Positions 52,384 to 59,822 of a stretch of DNA of 64,000 nt are shown piece after piece. The stretch is taken from the NCBI RefSeq assembly GCF_001953885.1, contig NZ_MQUS01000006.1, positions 62,001 to 126,000 of the forward strand, given 5' to 3'. A program made the translations under genes and the position numbers. This stretch comes from Streptomyces sp. IMTB 2501 (GTDB taxonomy: Bacteria; Actinomycetota; Actinomycetes; Streptomycetales; Streptomycetaceae). The notes beneath the pieces are model-generated. The model made no database searches, was not told where the DNA came from, and worked only from the letters and a program-made list of their open reading frames with translations. The first letter of the stretch is position 1. The number at the start of each line of letters is the position of its first letter.

Positions 52384-52629
52384 TCAGTGCCGCTCAGCCG
52401 CGGAGTCGGCCTTCTCGGCCTGGTCCGCCTCGGCGTCCCGGGGCTCCTTGAAGTCGACCTTGTTCATGTGCTTGCTCATCGACTTCATCAGGCCCCACAC
52501 CGCCAGGGCCATCACCGCGAAGACGATGAAGCCGAGGACACCGGGGGTGACCTTGTTCTGGTCGACCTCCTTGGCGAGAGGGACGAGGTGCGTCACTGCC
52601 AGGCTCACGCTTGCACTCATGTCAGGCAT
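52384..52629 (-). CDS. Small single-pass membrane protein
   Basis: An 81-residue protein with one membrane helix (about residues 28-50) and a charged tail rich in Asp/Glu/Lys. The ATG at 52629 overlaps the mca stop, and ATG at 52620 is an equally possible start. It is common beside mca in Streptomyces. No function is known; it may tether or modulate a partner at the membrane. Confidence 0.8.
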   Translation of the reverse strand: MPDMSASVSLAVTHLVPLAKEVDQNKVTPGVLGFIVFAVMALAVWGLMKSMSKHMNKVDFKEPRDAEADQAEKADSAAERH

Positions 52630-53503
52630 TGTCGCGGATGCCCGCGAAGAGGTCGGCCTCGGGGAGGGAGGTGTCGACGAGAGACTTCGCCAGTTCGTAC
52701 TCCTCCGTCGGCCAGACCTCCCTCTGCAGCTCCATCGGCACCTTGAACCAGCCGCCGTCCGGGTCGATCTGCGTGGCGTGCGCGATCAGTGCCTTGTCTC
52801 GGATCTCGAAGAAGTCCGCGCACGGAATGTGCGTGGTCAGCGTGCGCTCGGTGCGCTCGAACTCGTTCCAGCGCTTGAGCCACTCCCCGTACGGCGACTC
52901 CAGGCCCCGGTCGAGCATCGCCTGATGCAGCGCCTCGGTGCGGGGGCGGTTGAAGCCCTGGTTGTAGTAGAGCTTCTGCGGCTGGTAGGCGGGGCCGTAC
53001 TCCGTCTCGGGGTACTTCTCGGTGTCCGCCGCGCCCTCGAACGCCACCATGGAGATCTTGTGGGTCATGATGTGGTCCGGGTGCGGGTAACCACCGTTCT
53101 CGTCGTAGGTGGTGATCACCTGCGGGCGGAAGGCGCGGATCTTGCGCACCAGCTCACCCGCCGCCTTGTCGACGTCCTCCAGGGCGAAACAGCCCTCGGG
53201 CAGCGGCGGCAGCGGGTCGCCCTCGGGCAGGCCTGAGTCGATGAAGCCGAGCCACTCCTGCCTGACCCCGAGGATCTCGCGGGCCTCGTCCATCTCCTTC
53301 TTGCGCACCTCGTGGATGTGCTCCTCGATGTACGCGTCACCCTGCAGCTTGGGATTGAGGATGGACCCGCGCTCTCCGCCGGTGCAGGTCACCACCAGCA
53401 CGTCCACCCCCTCGGACACGTACTTCGCCATGGTGGCCGCGCCCTTGCTCGACTCGTCGTCGGGGTGCGCGTGTACGGCCATCAGTCGCAGCTGGTCAGT
53501 CAA
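52622..53503 (-). CDS. mca: Mycothiol S-conjugate amidase
   Basis: A 293-residue zinc amidase of the LmbE/PIG-L fold. His-Ala-His-Pro-Asp-Asp-Glu (residues 10-16) holds two metal ligands and the catalytic Asp, and His-Pro-Asp-His (about 142-145) gives the other ligand. It cleaves mycothiol S-conjugates of electrophiles and drugs, giving mercapturic acids for export. It is cytoplasmic and specific to actinobacteria that make mycothiol. The length and motif distinguish it from MshB by the extended C-terminal region. It is divergent from the DUF4307 gene. Confidence 0.95.
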   Translation of the reverse strand: MTDQLRLMAVHAHPDDESSKGAATMAKYVSEGVDVLVVTCTGGERGSILNPKLQGDAYIEEHIHEVRKKEMDEAREILGVRQEWLGFIDSGLPEGDPLPPLPEGCFALEDVDKAAGELVRKIRAFRPQVITTYDENGGYPHPDHIMTHKISMVAFEGAADTEKYPETEYGPAYQPQKLYYNQGFNRPRTEALHQAMLDRGLESPYGEWLKRWNEFERTERTLTTHIPCADFFEIRDKALIAHATQIDPDGGWFKVPMELQREVWPTEEYELAKSLVDTSLPEADLFAGIRDNA

Positions 53504-53616
53504 GACTCAATCCTCGTAAGTCGGCGCCCCGTGTCTCCGGTGCGATCGGCGGCTTCTATAGTGACGGAATCGGGGGGCGAATAATTCCGGGACCGGTTCC
53601 TGCCGAGAGGACGATC

Positions 53617-54015
53617 ATGACTACGGCGAGCGCGCGGCTGCCCGAGGGCCGCTACGGCCGCTCCTCGGACGAGCGTGCCGACCGCAAGCTCAAGATCGCC
53701 GGTGTGGTACTCGGCGCCGTCCTGCTCGCACTCGTCGGCTACTTCGCCTACCACTATGTCGTCGAGAGCAAGATCAGCGCCCAGGTGATCACCTTCGAGG
53801 CCACGGACAACGCGGTCAAGGCTCATCTGGAGGTCCACAAGGACTCCGCAACCGCCGGCTACTGCACCCTGCGCTCCCAGGCGGCGGACGGCTCCGAGGT
53901 GGGCCGGGCCGACTTCCGCTTCACCGGGTCGGCCACCCGCATCGACAAGGTCGTCACGCTCCGTACGACGGCGAAGGGCACGACAGCCGAGCTGCTGGGC
54001 TGCCACACTGGCTGA
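53617..54015 (+). CDS. DUF4307 domain-containing membrane protein
   Basis: A 132-residue protein with a short cytoplasmic N-terminus (Leu-Pro-Glu-Gly-Arg-Tyr-Gly, family mark), one membrane helix (about 27-48) and an outside beta domain with two cysteines. DUF4307 is found only in actinobacteria and the gene always lies beside mca/greA. A TATAGT -10-like box lies at 53557-53562. Function unknown. Confidence 0.92.
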   Translation: MTTASARLPEGRYGRSSDERADRKLKIAGVVLGAVLLALVGYFAYHYVVESKISAQVITFEATDNAVKAHLEVHKDSATAGYCTLRSQAADGSEVGRADFRFTGSATRIDKVVTLRTTAKGTTAELLGCHTG

Positions 54016-54204
54016 CGGCAGCCGGACTCCCCGGCCGTCACCCGGAATACGTACGCACTGACCTGCGTTGATGTGATTCTGATGGCTTATGTCCTCCCCC
54101 TTCCGGCCTTGAATTGTTAGGCTCGTGGTTTCGCCCATCCATGAGGGAACATTCTTCTGGGTAGGGCGATGCTTTGTATTCCCAGTACCGACGAGGAGCA
54201 CCCT

Positions 54205-54705
54205 GTGACCCAGACCAGCGAGAACGTCACCTGGCTGACCCAGGAGGCGTACAACAAGCTCAAGGTCGAGCTTGAGTACCTTACTGGTCCTGCGCGCACG
54301 GAGATCGCCGCCAAGATCGCGGCCGCGCGCGAGGAGGGCGACCTGCGCGAGAACGGCGGGTACCACGCGGCGAAGGAGGAGCAGGGCAAGCAGGAGCTGC
54401 GTGTGCGGCAGCTGACCCAGCTTCTCGAGAAGGCCCAGGTGGGCGAGGCCCCGGCCTCCGCCGACGGTACCGTCGCGCCCGGCATGGTCGTCACGATCGC
54501 CTTCGACGGGGACGAGGACGACACGCTGACGTTCCTGCTCGCCTCCCGCGAGTACGCGAGCGCCGACATCGAGACGTACTCGCCGCAGTCCCCGCTCGGC
54601 GCCGGCGTCATCGGCCACAAGGTGGGCGAGGACGCGGAGTACGAACTGCCGAACGGCAAGAAGGCCTCGGTGACGATCCTGAAGGCCGAGCCGTACTCGG
54701 GCTGA
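54205..54705 (+). CDS. greA: Transcription elongation factor GreA
   Basis: A 166-residue GreA. The N-terminal coiled coil (about residues 8-75) carries the acidic tip Glu-Glu-Gly-Asp-Leu-Arg-Glu-Asn (about 46-53), which reaches the RNA polymerase active site to rescue arrested complexes. The C-terminal FKBP-like domain has Ser-Pro-Leu-Gly near 128. The GTG at 54205 follows GAGGAGCACCCT; an ATG at 54169 lies before the ribosome site and is not used. Conserved core gene, followed by a bidirectional terminator. Confidence 0.96.
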   Translation: MTQTSENVTWLTQEAYNKLKVELEYLTGPARTEIAAKIAAAREEGDLRENGGYHAAKEEQGKQELRVRQLTQLLEKAQVGEAPASADGTVAPGMVVTIAFDGDEDDTLTFLLASREYASADIETYSPQSPLGAGVIGHKVGEDAEYELPNGKKASVTILKAEPYSG

Positions 54706-54728
54706 CCACCACCCCCCTGTGACCCCGA

Positions 54729-54766
54729 GCCCCCGGCGTCCGGCGATCCCGTCGGACACCGGGGGC
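54729..54766. terminator. Bidirectional terminator, greA / ABC permease remnant
   Basis: GCCCCCGG (54729-54736) pairs with CCGGGGGC (54759-54766), with an inner GTCCG/CGGAC step, and TTCGTCG follows on the plus strand. Confidence 0.85.
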
Positions 54767-54785
54767 TTCGTCGTGCCCGAAGCCG

Positions 54786-55526
54786 TCAGGCGGTGGCCGA
54801 ACGGTACTTGCGGACCGCGAGGGTACGGAAGACGGCGATGATCAGTATCGAGTAGATCAGCGATGCCCAGCCCGGGTGCTCCATGGGCCACGCGTGCGAG
54901 GTGGACCGGCCGGGGTTGCCGAAGAGCACTCGGCAGGCCTGCGCGGTGGCACTGAAGGGATTCCACTCGGCGATGTGCCGCAGCCACGGGGTCATGTGCG
55001 TGGGATCCACGAACGCGTTCGAGATGAACGTCACCGGGAACAGCCAGATCAGCCCGCTCGACGTGGCCGCCTCGGGGGTGCGCACGGACATGCCGATCAG
55101 GGCGCCGATCCAGGTGAACGCATAGCCGAGCAGAAGCAGCAGCCCGAAGGCGGCGAGCACCTTCCCCACGTTCGTCGACCCGTCGGACCCGACGCGCCAG
55201 CCGACCAGCAGGGCGACCACGGCCAGCACCACCAGCGTCACGGCCGTCTGCACCAGATCAGCGAGCGTACGCCCGGTCAGGACCGCCCCCCGCGCCATCG
55301 GCAGCGACCGGAAGCGGTCGATGAGCCCCTTGTGCATGTCGTCCGCGATGCCGGCCCCGGAGCTCGCGGTGGCGAACGTGACGGTCTGCGCGAAGATCCC
55401 CGCCATCAGGAAGTTCTTGTAGTCGATGGCACTGCTGCTGCCACCGATCCGCATGGAACCGCCGAAGACGTAGGTGAACAGCACCACGAACATGATTGGC
55501 TGGATCAGTCCGTAGATAATCATCTC
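54786..55526 (-). pseudogene. Host ABC-2 permease gene, 3' part cut off by the integrated element
   Basis: Reads 246 residues of a DrrB-type ABC-2 permease from Glu-Met-Ile-Ile-Tyr-Gly to the natural C-terminus (Leu-Ala-Val-Arg-Lys-Tyr-Arg). Five to six membrane helices and the conserved Ala-Asp-Asp-Met-His-Lys-Gly-Leu-Ile-Asp-Arg-Phe-Arg loop are intact. The first 39 residues are missing; they remain 4.38 kb away at 59907-60022. The frame continues into the element to an ATG at 55562, but this is chance. The sequence beyond the junction at 55526 belongs to the integrase gene. If the element leaves, the two parts rejoin into a 285-residue permease. There is no start or promoter now, so it is silent. 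Confidence 0.92.
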
Positions 55527-55550
55527 GGGGAAACGTCTGCCCCGATCTTC
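55505..55550. other. Attachment site attR (integrase side)
   Basis: Host sequence stops and element sequence starts at about 55526. On the minus strand the junction reads GACGTTTCCCC-GAGATGATT, where GAGATGATT is host permease. Compared with the other junction, a GA dinucleotide (minus strand, 55526-55525) is the best shared core because it restores the permease frame as Ile-Pro-Glu-Met. A CCC core is the alternative; both give the same element length of 4379 bp. Confidence 0.8.
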
Positions 55551-57508
55551 GCGTGGTTGCACTCGGCGCCACTACCGCCCCGACCAGCGTGTTCGGCGGT
55601 GTACTCCGGATCGGTCGTGCCCGTCACCTCCATGGGAGGCAGCACGTACAGGGGCAGCGGTGCAACGCCTTCGTAGGGCGCCAGAGCCTCTAGCGCAGCC
55701 TCGTACTCGCCACTGCCCCACCAGTGCTGTGCACGCCGATACAGGGCCGCCCAGCCCCGTCCCCCGATCTGCTCCGAGCCGTCGTAGTCCTTCCAGTTCT
55801 TCCCGGAACGAACCTTGTCCAGCATCGCCTCAAAGCCGTCCCGGACGTCCTTCCACTGACGGCTGGGTGAGACGATGCTCTCGATCTCCTGCCACTGCTC
55901 GTCTGTGATCTCGACAGGGATGGTCACGCCGGTCTCTCGGTGCCACGCAGCGATCGGGTCCGTCACGCCTTTGTGGCGAGGCTCGCCCTTGCCGGTGATC
56001 TGCACACGCACATCCAGCAGGTCCAACAGGTCCTGCTTCTGCTCGAACGTGAAGTCGTCCAAGCGGCCGTCAACCTTCTCGATCTTGGCGAGCATGTTCT
56101 GAGCGCGGCCTTCCTGTCCCTCAACCTCGCACAGCCACTCGGCGACGCGCTCACGCTCGGCAACAAGGTCGGCTTCCTGTTGCCTCAGCTCCGCCTTCAT
56201 CTCTTCAACAAGGGGCGCGTCGTCATCGTCGTCCTGGTCATCGATGGAGGCGAGGAGGAGGGCAATCTTGCGCTTGCGACTGGCACGCTTCTTCTCGATC
56301 TGCTCGTCCAGCTCCGCCAGCCGTCGACGATAGGACTCGGCACGCTGGGGCACAGTCCCCAAGGACTCCTCCACCAGCCTGCGGAGCTTGTCCTTGTCGG
56401 ACATCAGCTTCTTGACCTCAGCCCAGACTGCCTCGTCCACCTCGTCACAGGGGATCTCCCAGCAGTCCGCGTGGGACTCGGGCACCTCTCCGTCCGCGCG
56501 GTTGGCCATGCATCGGTAGTAGCGGCCAGCCGTGTTGGTCGAGCGGCCCTCCATGACCATCGCACCCGTACGGTGCGCACCACAGACGCTGAAGAGACGG
56601 TTTGAGAGCAGGTACTTGCCGTGCTTGCCCTTGACGCGGGCACCGCGCGCGAGGGCGGCCCTCAGCTCCTCCGCTCGGTTGTCCGGCAGTGCCTTGGGGA
56701 GGTCAATGCGGAAGGTGGTGGTGATCTCCTCACCGTCCTCGTTCTCTCCGGCGAAAACGAACTCAACGCAGCCCTTGAGAGCAGCCATGACACGGCCGAC
56801 GAGGTTTCCGCCCTCCCACTCCCTGCCCCGGCGCGTTCGGTAGCCAAGGGCACTGAGGTGGCGAGCGCCGTCCTCCCGAGTCACCGGCTCAGGCGAATCG
56901 ATCATGAAGTCTGCGAACTTCTCGATCTGCTCGATCTCTGTGGGGTTGAGCACAGGGTTCCCGTCGGAGTCGAGCATGTAGCCGAAGGGCGGCTCACCCA
57001 GGGGCCACCCCCCGACCGCAGCCTTCTGCATCCGACCGCCCGACGTACGCTCCAAGATCAGGGCGTGCTCTACCTCGGCAAGGTATGCGAGCAAAGAGAG
57101 CTGGATGCCGAACATGTCATCGTCGGAGTCGATCCGGCCGTCAGCGGTGGCCACACGCACACCCTTGTCCGTCACGTCGTAGACCCAACGGTGGATGTTC
57201 TTCATGGTGCGTCCGATGCGGTCCAGCTTGCCGAAGACGATCAAGTCCAGACGGCCGCCGAGAGCGTCAGCGGTGAGGCGGTCGAGGTCTTCGCGGTTGG
57301 CGAGCTTGCCCGACACACCCCCATCCACGTAGACGTCAACGATGGTGTGGGGCACGTTGCGCAGGGCGCAGGCCAGCCACGCACGGCACTGCTCCTCTTG
57401 GACCTTCAGCCCGTAGCCTTCGAGCTGCTGCGCCGTCGACACCCGCAGGTAGATGGCAACCCGAAGGGCCTTCTGCTGAAGGGAACGCGCAAGGGTACGC
57501 TTCGCCAT
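55520..57508 (-). CDS. Large serine recombinase (integrase)
   Basis: A 662-residue large serine integrase. The resolvase domain (about 14-165) has the nucleophile Ser-24 in Tyr-Leu-Arg-Val-Ser-Thr, and catalytic Arg residues in Leu-Asp-Arg-Ile-Gly-Arg. The recombinase domain (about 185-290; Pro-Phe-Gly-Tyr), the zinc ribbon with Cys residues (about 317-365) and a long coiled coil (about 390-480) follow. It recombines attP and attB. The last codons and TGA (55522-55520) lie in host permease DNA, across attR. The stop is supplied by the host, so in the free circle the protein should end differently, with about 19 other residues. The start has GGAGGACTGACT before the ATG. Confidence 0.94.
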   Translation of the reverse strand: MAKRTLARSLQQKALRVAIYLRVSTAQQLEGYGLKVQEEQCRAWLACALRNVPHTIVDVYVDGGVSGKLANREDLDRLTADALGGRLDLIVFGKLDRIGRTMKNIHRWVYDVTDKGVRVATADGRIDSDDDMFGIQLSLLAYLAEVEHALILERTSGGRMQKAAVGGWPLGEPPFGYMLDSDGNPVLNPTEIEQIEKFADFMIDSPEPVTREDGARHLSALGYRTRRGREWEGGNLVGRVMAALKGCVEFVFAGENEDGEEITTTFRIDLPKALPDNRAEELRAALARGARVKGKHGKYLLSNRLFSVCGAHRTGAMVMEGRSTNTAGRYYRCMANRADGEVPESHADCWEIPCDEVDEAVWAEVKKLMSDKDKLRRLVEESLGTVPQRAESYRRRLAELDEQIEKKRASRKRKIALLLASIDDQDDDDDAPLVEEMKAELRQQEADLVAERERVAEWLCEVEGQEGRAQNMLAKIEKVDGRLDDFTFEQKQDLLDLLDVRVQITGKGEPRHKGVTDPIAAWHRETGVTIPVEITDEQWQEIESIVSPSRQWKDVRDGFEAMLDKVRSGKNWKDYDGSEQIGGRGWAALYRRAQHWWGSGEYEAALEALAPYEGVAPLPLYVLPPMEVTGTTDPEYTAEHAGRGGSGAECNHAKIGADVSPR

Positions 57509-57777
57509 AGTCAGTCCTCCACGACTGGCCAGCGACCCCGGCGGCAGGCCCTAATCTCCCGCCGGGGTCGCGTTATTTTTGCACATGGTAACTCGTGAGG
57601 TGGCCTCACGATCTAGCTTTACTCGATCAACTCCCTTGAATTATCGGATCGTTGGGCATCGACCCGATCAAGAGCGTTGCTAGGCGAATCCTTTGCGCCT
57701 CGGTCCACTCAACAGCCCGCCAACGGGAGGTCACCTCGCCGGGGCGTGGTTCCCTTCTTTCCTTCTCGGGGCGCTCC
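57509..57777. promoter_or_regulatory. Integrase promoter/leader region with two hairpins
   Basis: About 270 bases, AT-richer than the rest. A perfect 11-bp stem (57534-57544 with 57559-57569) lies 25 bases before the integrase ATG; read on the plus strand it is followed by GCGTTATTTTT and looks like an intrinsic terminator. CGTGAGG-TGG-CCTCACG (57594-57610) is a second perfect hairpin. TTGATCG occurs twice further upstream on the minus strand. No excisionase ORF was found here. Confidence 0.65.
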
Positions 57778-58750
57778 TCACTCGGAATATTTCCACCCCT
57801 CAGCGATCATGTGCTGCTTGATCTCGCGCAGGTTTGCCAGGTCTTCAGCAATGCCGAGAGCGAAGTCAGCCGCTCCGGGGGTGTAGCCGGAGCCGACGTA
57901 GCGCCAGGCCGCTTCCGTGATCGTGTCCGGGTCGTCCTCGGGTTTCGTGTCCCCCCGGCGGTGGTCGGCCCGTTCCTCGCGCAGCGCGCCGTACGTGGTG
58001 GAGTAGCGGCGGGAGTTGGTGAGGATGTGGCCCCGGTAGCCGAGGCTGTGAGCCCACGGGCGCAGCCGAAGGTGCTCCAGTTCCGGCAGTCCGCCCAGGC
58101 GCCAGCAGGTACCCATCAGGGCGCGTACGTCGCGGTTGACGACAGCCGCGCGAATGTCCTCCAGGCTGGTGACCCGGTAGTCCACCCCGGCGCCCGTCTC
58201 GCCCGCACCCTTGGTCACGTACTTCGCCATGTACCCGGCAACCGCCGAATCTGACGGTACGTCACTATCAGGGAGCGGGCGGATCGGGTGGGCGTCGAAC
58301 TGCTCACCCCAGCCCACCCGTTCCGTTCCATACGCGTCGGAGTCGGCCACCGTGACGAAGCTGGATGCGGCGGCATGCTCGACCGCGTCCAACAGCACAT
58401 CCTCTGTCGCCCAGGCCGGAGCCGACGAGGCGGCACCGTCCGGGCCGTCGAGGCGCACCACGGCATGGAAGTGGATGGCCGCACGCTGCTGGAACTCGGC
58501 GACTTTGGCGAAGGACACGACCAGGTGCTCACCGAGCTTGGAGCGCGGTATCCCACCGGCCGTGGCCAGGTAGCGGCGCACGGCGGTGGTGAACCGGTTC
58601 CACAGCTTCCCGGCGTGCGCGTGCCACAGCACGTGCCCCACGCAGTCGTAGCACTCCGGGCACAACGGCAGACCCACCAGCGGGTCATCCTCGGTGTGCA
58701 CCAAGGCGCAGCCGAGCCGCCGTCCGTGCTTACAGTGCGGATCATCCCGG
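57778..58750 (-). pseudogene. 5'-truncated RepSA-type replication initiator
   Basis: About 320 residues of homology to AICE replication initiators such as pSAM2 RepSA. Visible marks are Arg-Arg-Leu-Gly-Cys, Leu-Trp-His-Ala-His-Ala-Gly-Lys-Leu-Trp, the HUH metal motif His-Phe-His-Ala-Val-Val-Arg-Leu-Asp-Gly, Lys-Tyr-Val-Thr-Lys-Gly and Ser-Arg-Arg-Tyr-Ser-Thr-Thr. The N-terminal 150 or so residues with the first zinc motif are missing: upstream of 58750 the DNA belongs to an XRE gene in another frame. The open frame extends to 58929, but the added 60 residues are not Rep-like. The protein is unlikely to start replication. Its presence dates the element as a decayed AICE. Confidence 0.85.
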
Positions 58751-58853
58751 CGTGGAAGGACAGGGATACGCCGGACTCGCTCGCTAGCTGACGCTACGTC
58801 AGGCCGCGCCGCTTGCGTACTTCCTGGAGCCGCTTGCCAATGTCGGCACTCAT
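58740..58853 (-). pseudogene. XRE helix-turn-helix remnant with internal stop
   Basis: From the ATG at 58853 the frame reads Met-Ser-Ala-Asp-Ile-Gly-Lys-Arg-Leu-Gln-Glu-Val-Arg-Lys-Arg-Arg-Gly-Leu-Thr, then TAG (58796-58794), then Arg-Gln-Leu-Ala-Ser-Glu-Ser-Gly-Val-Ser-Leu-Ser. This is a Cro/CI-type helix-turn-helix where Gln (CAG) has become a stop. It then runs into the Rep remnant, so a deletion fused the start of a regulator to the middle of rep. Confidence 0.8.
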
Positions 58854-58982
58854 GCATTCGAGCGTACGGCGCGCGCTGCACCTCCGTGCGACCTTCTGCG
58901 CCCATCACTCCCCCGAGGGCTGTTCTCACACGACCGATGAGGGCTCAGGTCAGGGCGATGTGAGGTACCCAAACGTGAAGAA

Positions 58983-59007
58983 GGCCCCCATCCGTGAGAC
59001 GGGGGCC
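58983..59007 (-). terminator. Terminator after the element's permease
   Basis: GGCCCCC / GGGGGCC stem with an 11-base loop, 15 bases after the permease stop on the minus strand, followed there by TTCTTC. It ends host-operon transcription before the rep/int genes. Confidence 0.85.
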
Positions 59008-59021
59008 ATTAGAGGAAACCA

Positions 59022-59822
59022 TCAACCAGACGCCCGGCGGTACTTGCGGACCGCCAGCGTGCGGAAGAACAGGATGATCACGACCGACCAGATCAGCGAC
59101 GCCCACACGGGATGCTGCATAGGCCAGGCGTCAGGCGCCTTGAAGCCCGGGGGAAGGTTTCCGAACAACTCGCGGCACGCCTGCACGGTGGCGCTGAACG
59201 GGTTCCACTCCGCGATGTGCCGCAGGAACGACGGCATCATGTTCGCGTCGACGAACGCATTCGAGATGAACGTCAGCGGGAACAGCCAGATCAGGCCGCC
59301 CGAGGTCGCTGCTTCAGGCGTGCGCACGGACAGGCCGATGAGTGCGCCGATCCACGAGAACGCGTACCCGAGGAGCAGGAGCAGGCCGAATCCGGCGAGC
59401 ACCTTGCCGAGGTTCTCGTGCGTGCGCCAGCCGACGATCAGGGCGACGACCGCCAGGACGACGAGGGTGAGCGCCGTCTGTGCCAGGTCGGCGATTGTGC
59501 GGCCGGTCAGCACCGCACCACGCGTCATAGGTAGGGAGCGGAAGCGGTCGATGAGGCCCTTGTGCATGTCGTCGGCGATGCCCGCGCCAGCGCCCGCCGT
59601 AGCGAAGGTGACGGTCTGGGCGAAGATGCCCGCCATCAGGAACTCGCGGTAGGCCTGGGTGGAGGTGGACGAGCCGACCTGGATCGAGCCGCCGAACACG
59701 TAGGTGAACAGCACGACGAACATGATTGGCTGGACAAGCCCAAAGATGATCATCTCGGGAATCCGGCTCATCCGAATTAGGTTCCGGCGGGTGATGACCA
59801 GGGAATCGCTCACAGCGCTCAC
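59022..59822 (-). CDS. ABC-2 permease, element-borne replacement copy
   Basis: A complete 266-residue DrrB-type permease with six membrane helices and the conserved Ala-Asp-Asp-Met-His-Lys-Gly-Leu-Ile-Asp-Arg-Phe loop. It is about 80% identical to the split host permease over the shared length. The short N-terminus (Met-Ser-Ala-Val-Ser-Asp-Ser-Leu-Val-Ile-Thr) replaces the host one, then Arg-Asn-Leu-Ile-Arg-Met-Ser-Arg-Ile-Pro-Glu-Met-Ile-Ile is identical. The GTG at 59822 overlaps the stop of the truncated host frame by four bases (GTGA), as a normal next gene would. It should pair with the host ATPase and restore the exporter. Codons across the attachment-site equivalent (59733-59780) are rare and divergent, unlike the rest of the gene. 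Confidence 0.93.
   Translation of the reverse strand: MSAVSDSLVITRRNLIRMSRIPEMIIFGLVQPIMFVVLFTYVFGGSIQVGSSTSTQAYREFLMAGIFAQTVTFATAGAGAGIADDMHKGLIDRFRSLPMTRGAVLTGRTIADLAQTALTLVVLAVVALIVGWRTHENLGKVLAGFGLLLLLGYAFSWIGALIGLSVRTPEAATSGGLIWLFPLTFISNAFVDANMMPSFLRHIAEWNPFSATVQACRELFGNLPPGFKAPDAWPMQHPVWASLIWSVVIILFFRTLAVRKYRRASG
59733..59780 (-). other. Recoded attB-equivalent inside the replacement permease
   Basis: Sixteen codons for Leu-Ile-Arg-Met-Ser-Arg-Ile-Pro-Glu-Met-Ile-Ile-(Tyr/Phe)-Gly-Leu-(Ile/Val). At least 12 of 48 bases differ from the host gene here, versus 4 of the next 48. Five rare Streptomyces codons are concentrated here: CTA, ATT, ATT, TTT, CTT. A Ser codon switched from TCC to AGC and Arg from AGG to CGG. 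Confidence 0.85.

Noticed and set aside
54786..55562. The left permease frame as an intact 258-residue gene
   Set aside because: Its first 12 residues are integrase-gene DNA in another frame, with no ribosome site, and the family N-terminus is missing.
57652..58254. A plus-strand frame opposite the Rep remnant as an excisionase or cargo gene
   Set aside because: It is low-quality open sequence antisense to clear Rep homology, without a family match or ribosome site.
54786..59822. Simple tandem duplication of the ABC permease gene
   Set aside because: The host gene is cut at one exact point with its halves on both sides of an integrase element, and the second copy is only about 80% identical, so it was brought in rather than duplicated in place.
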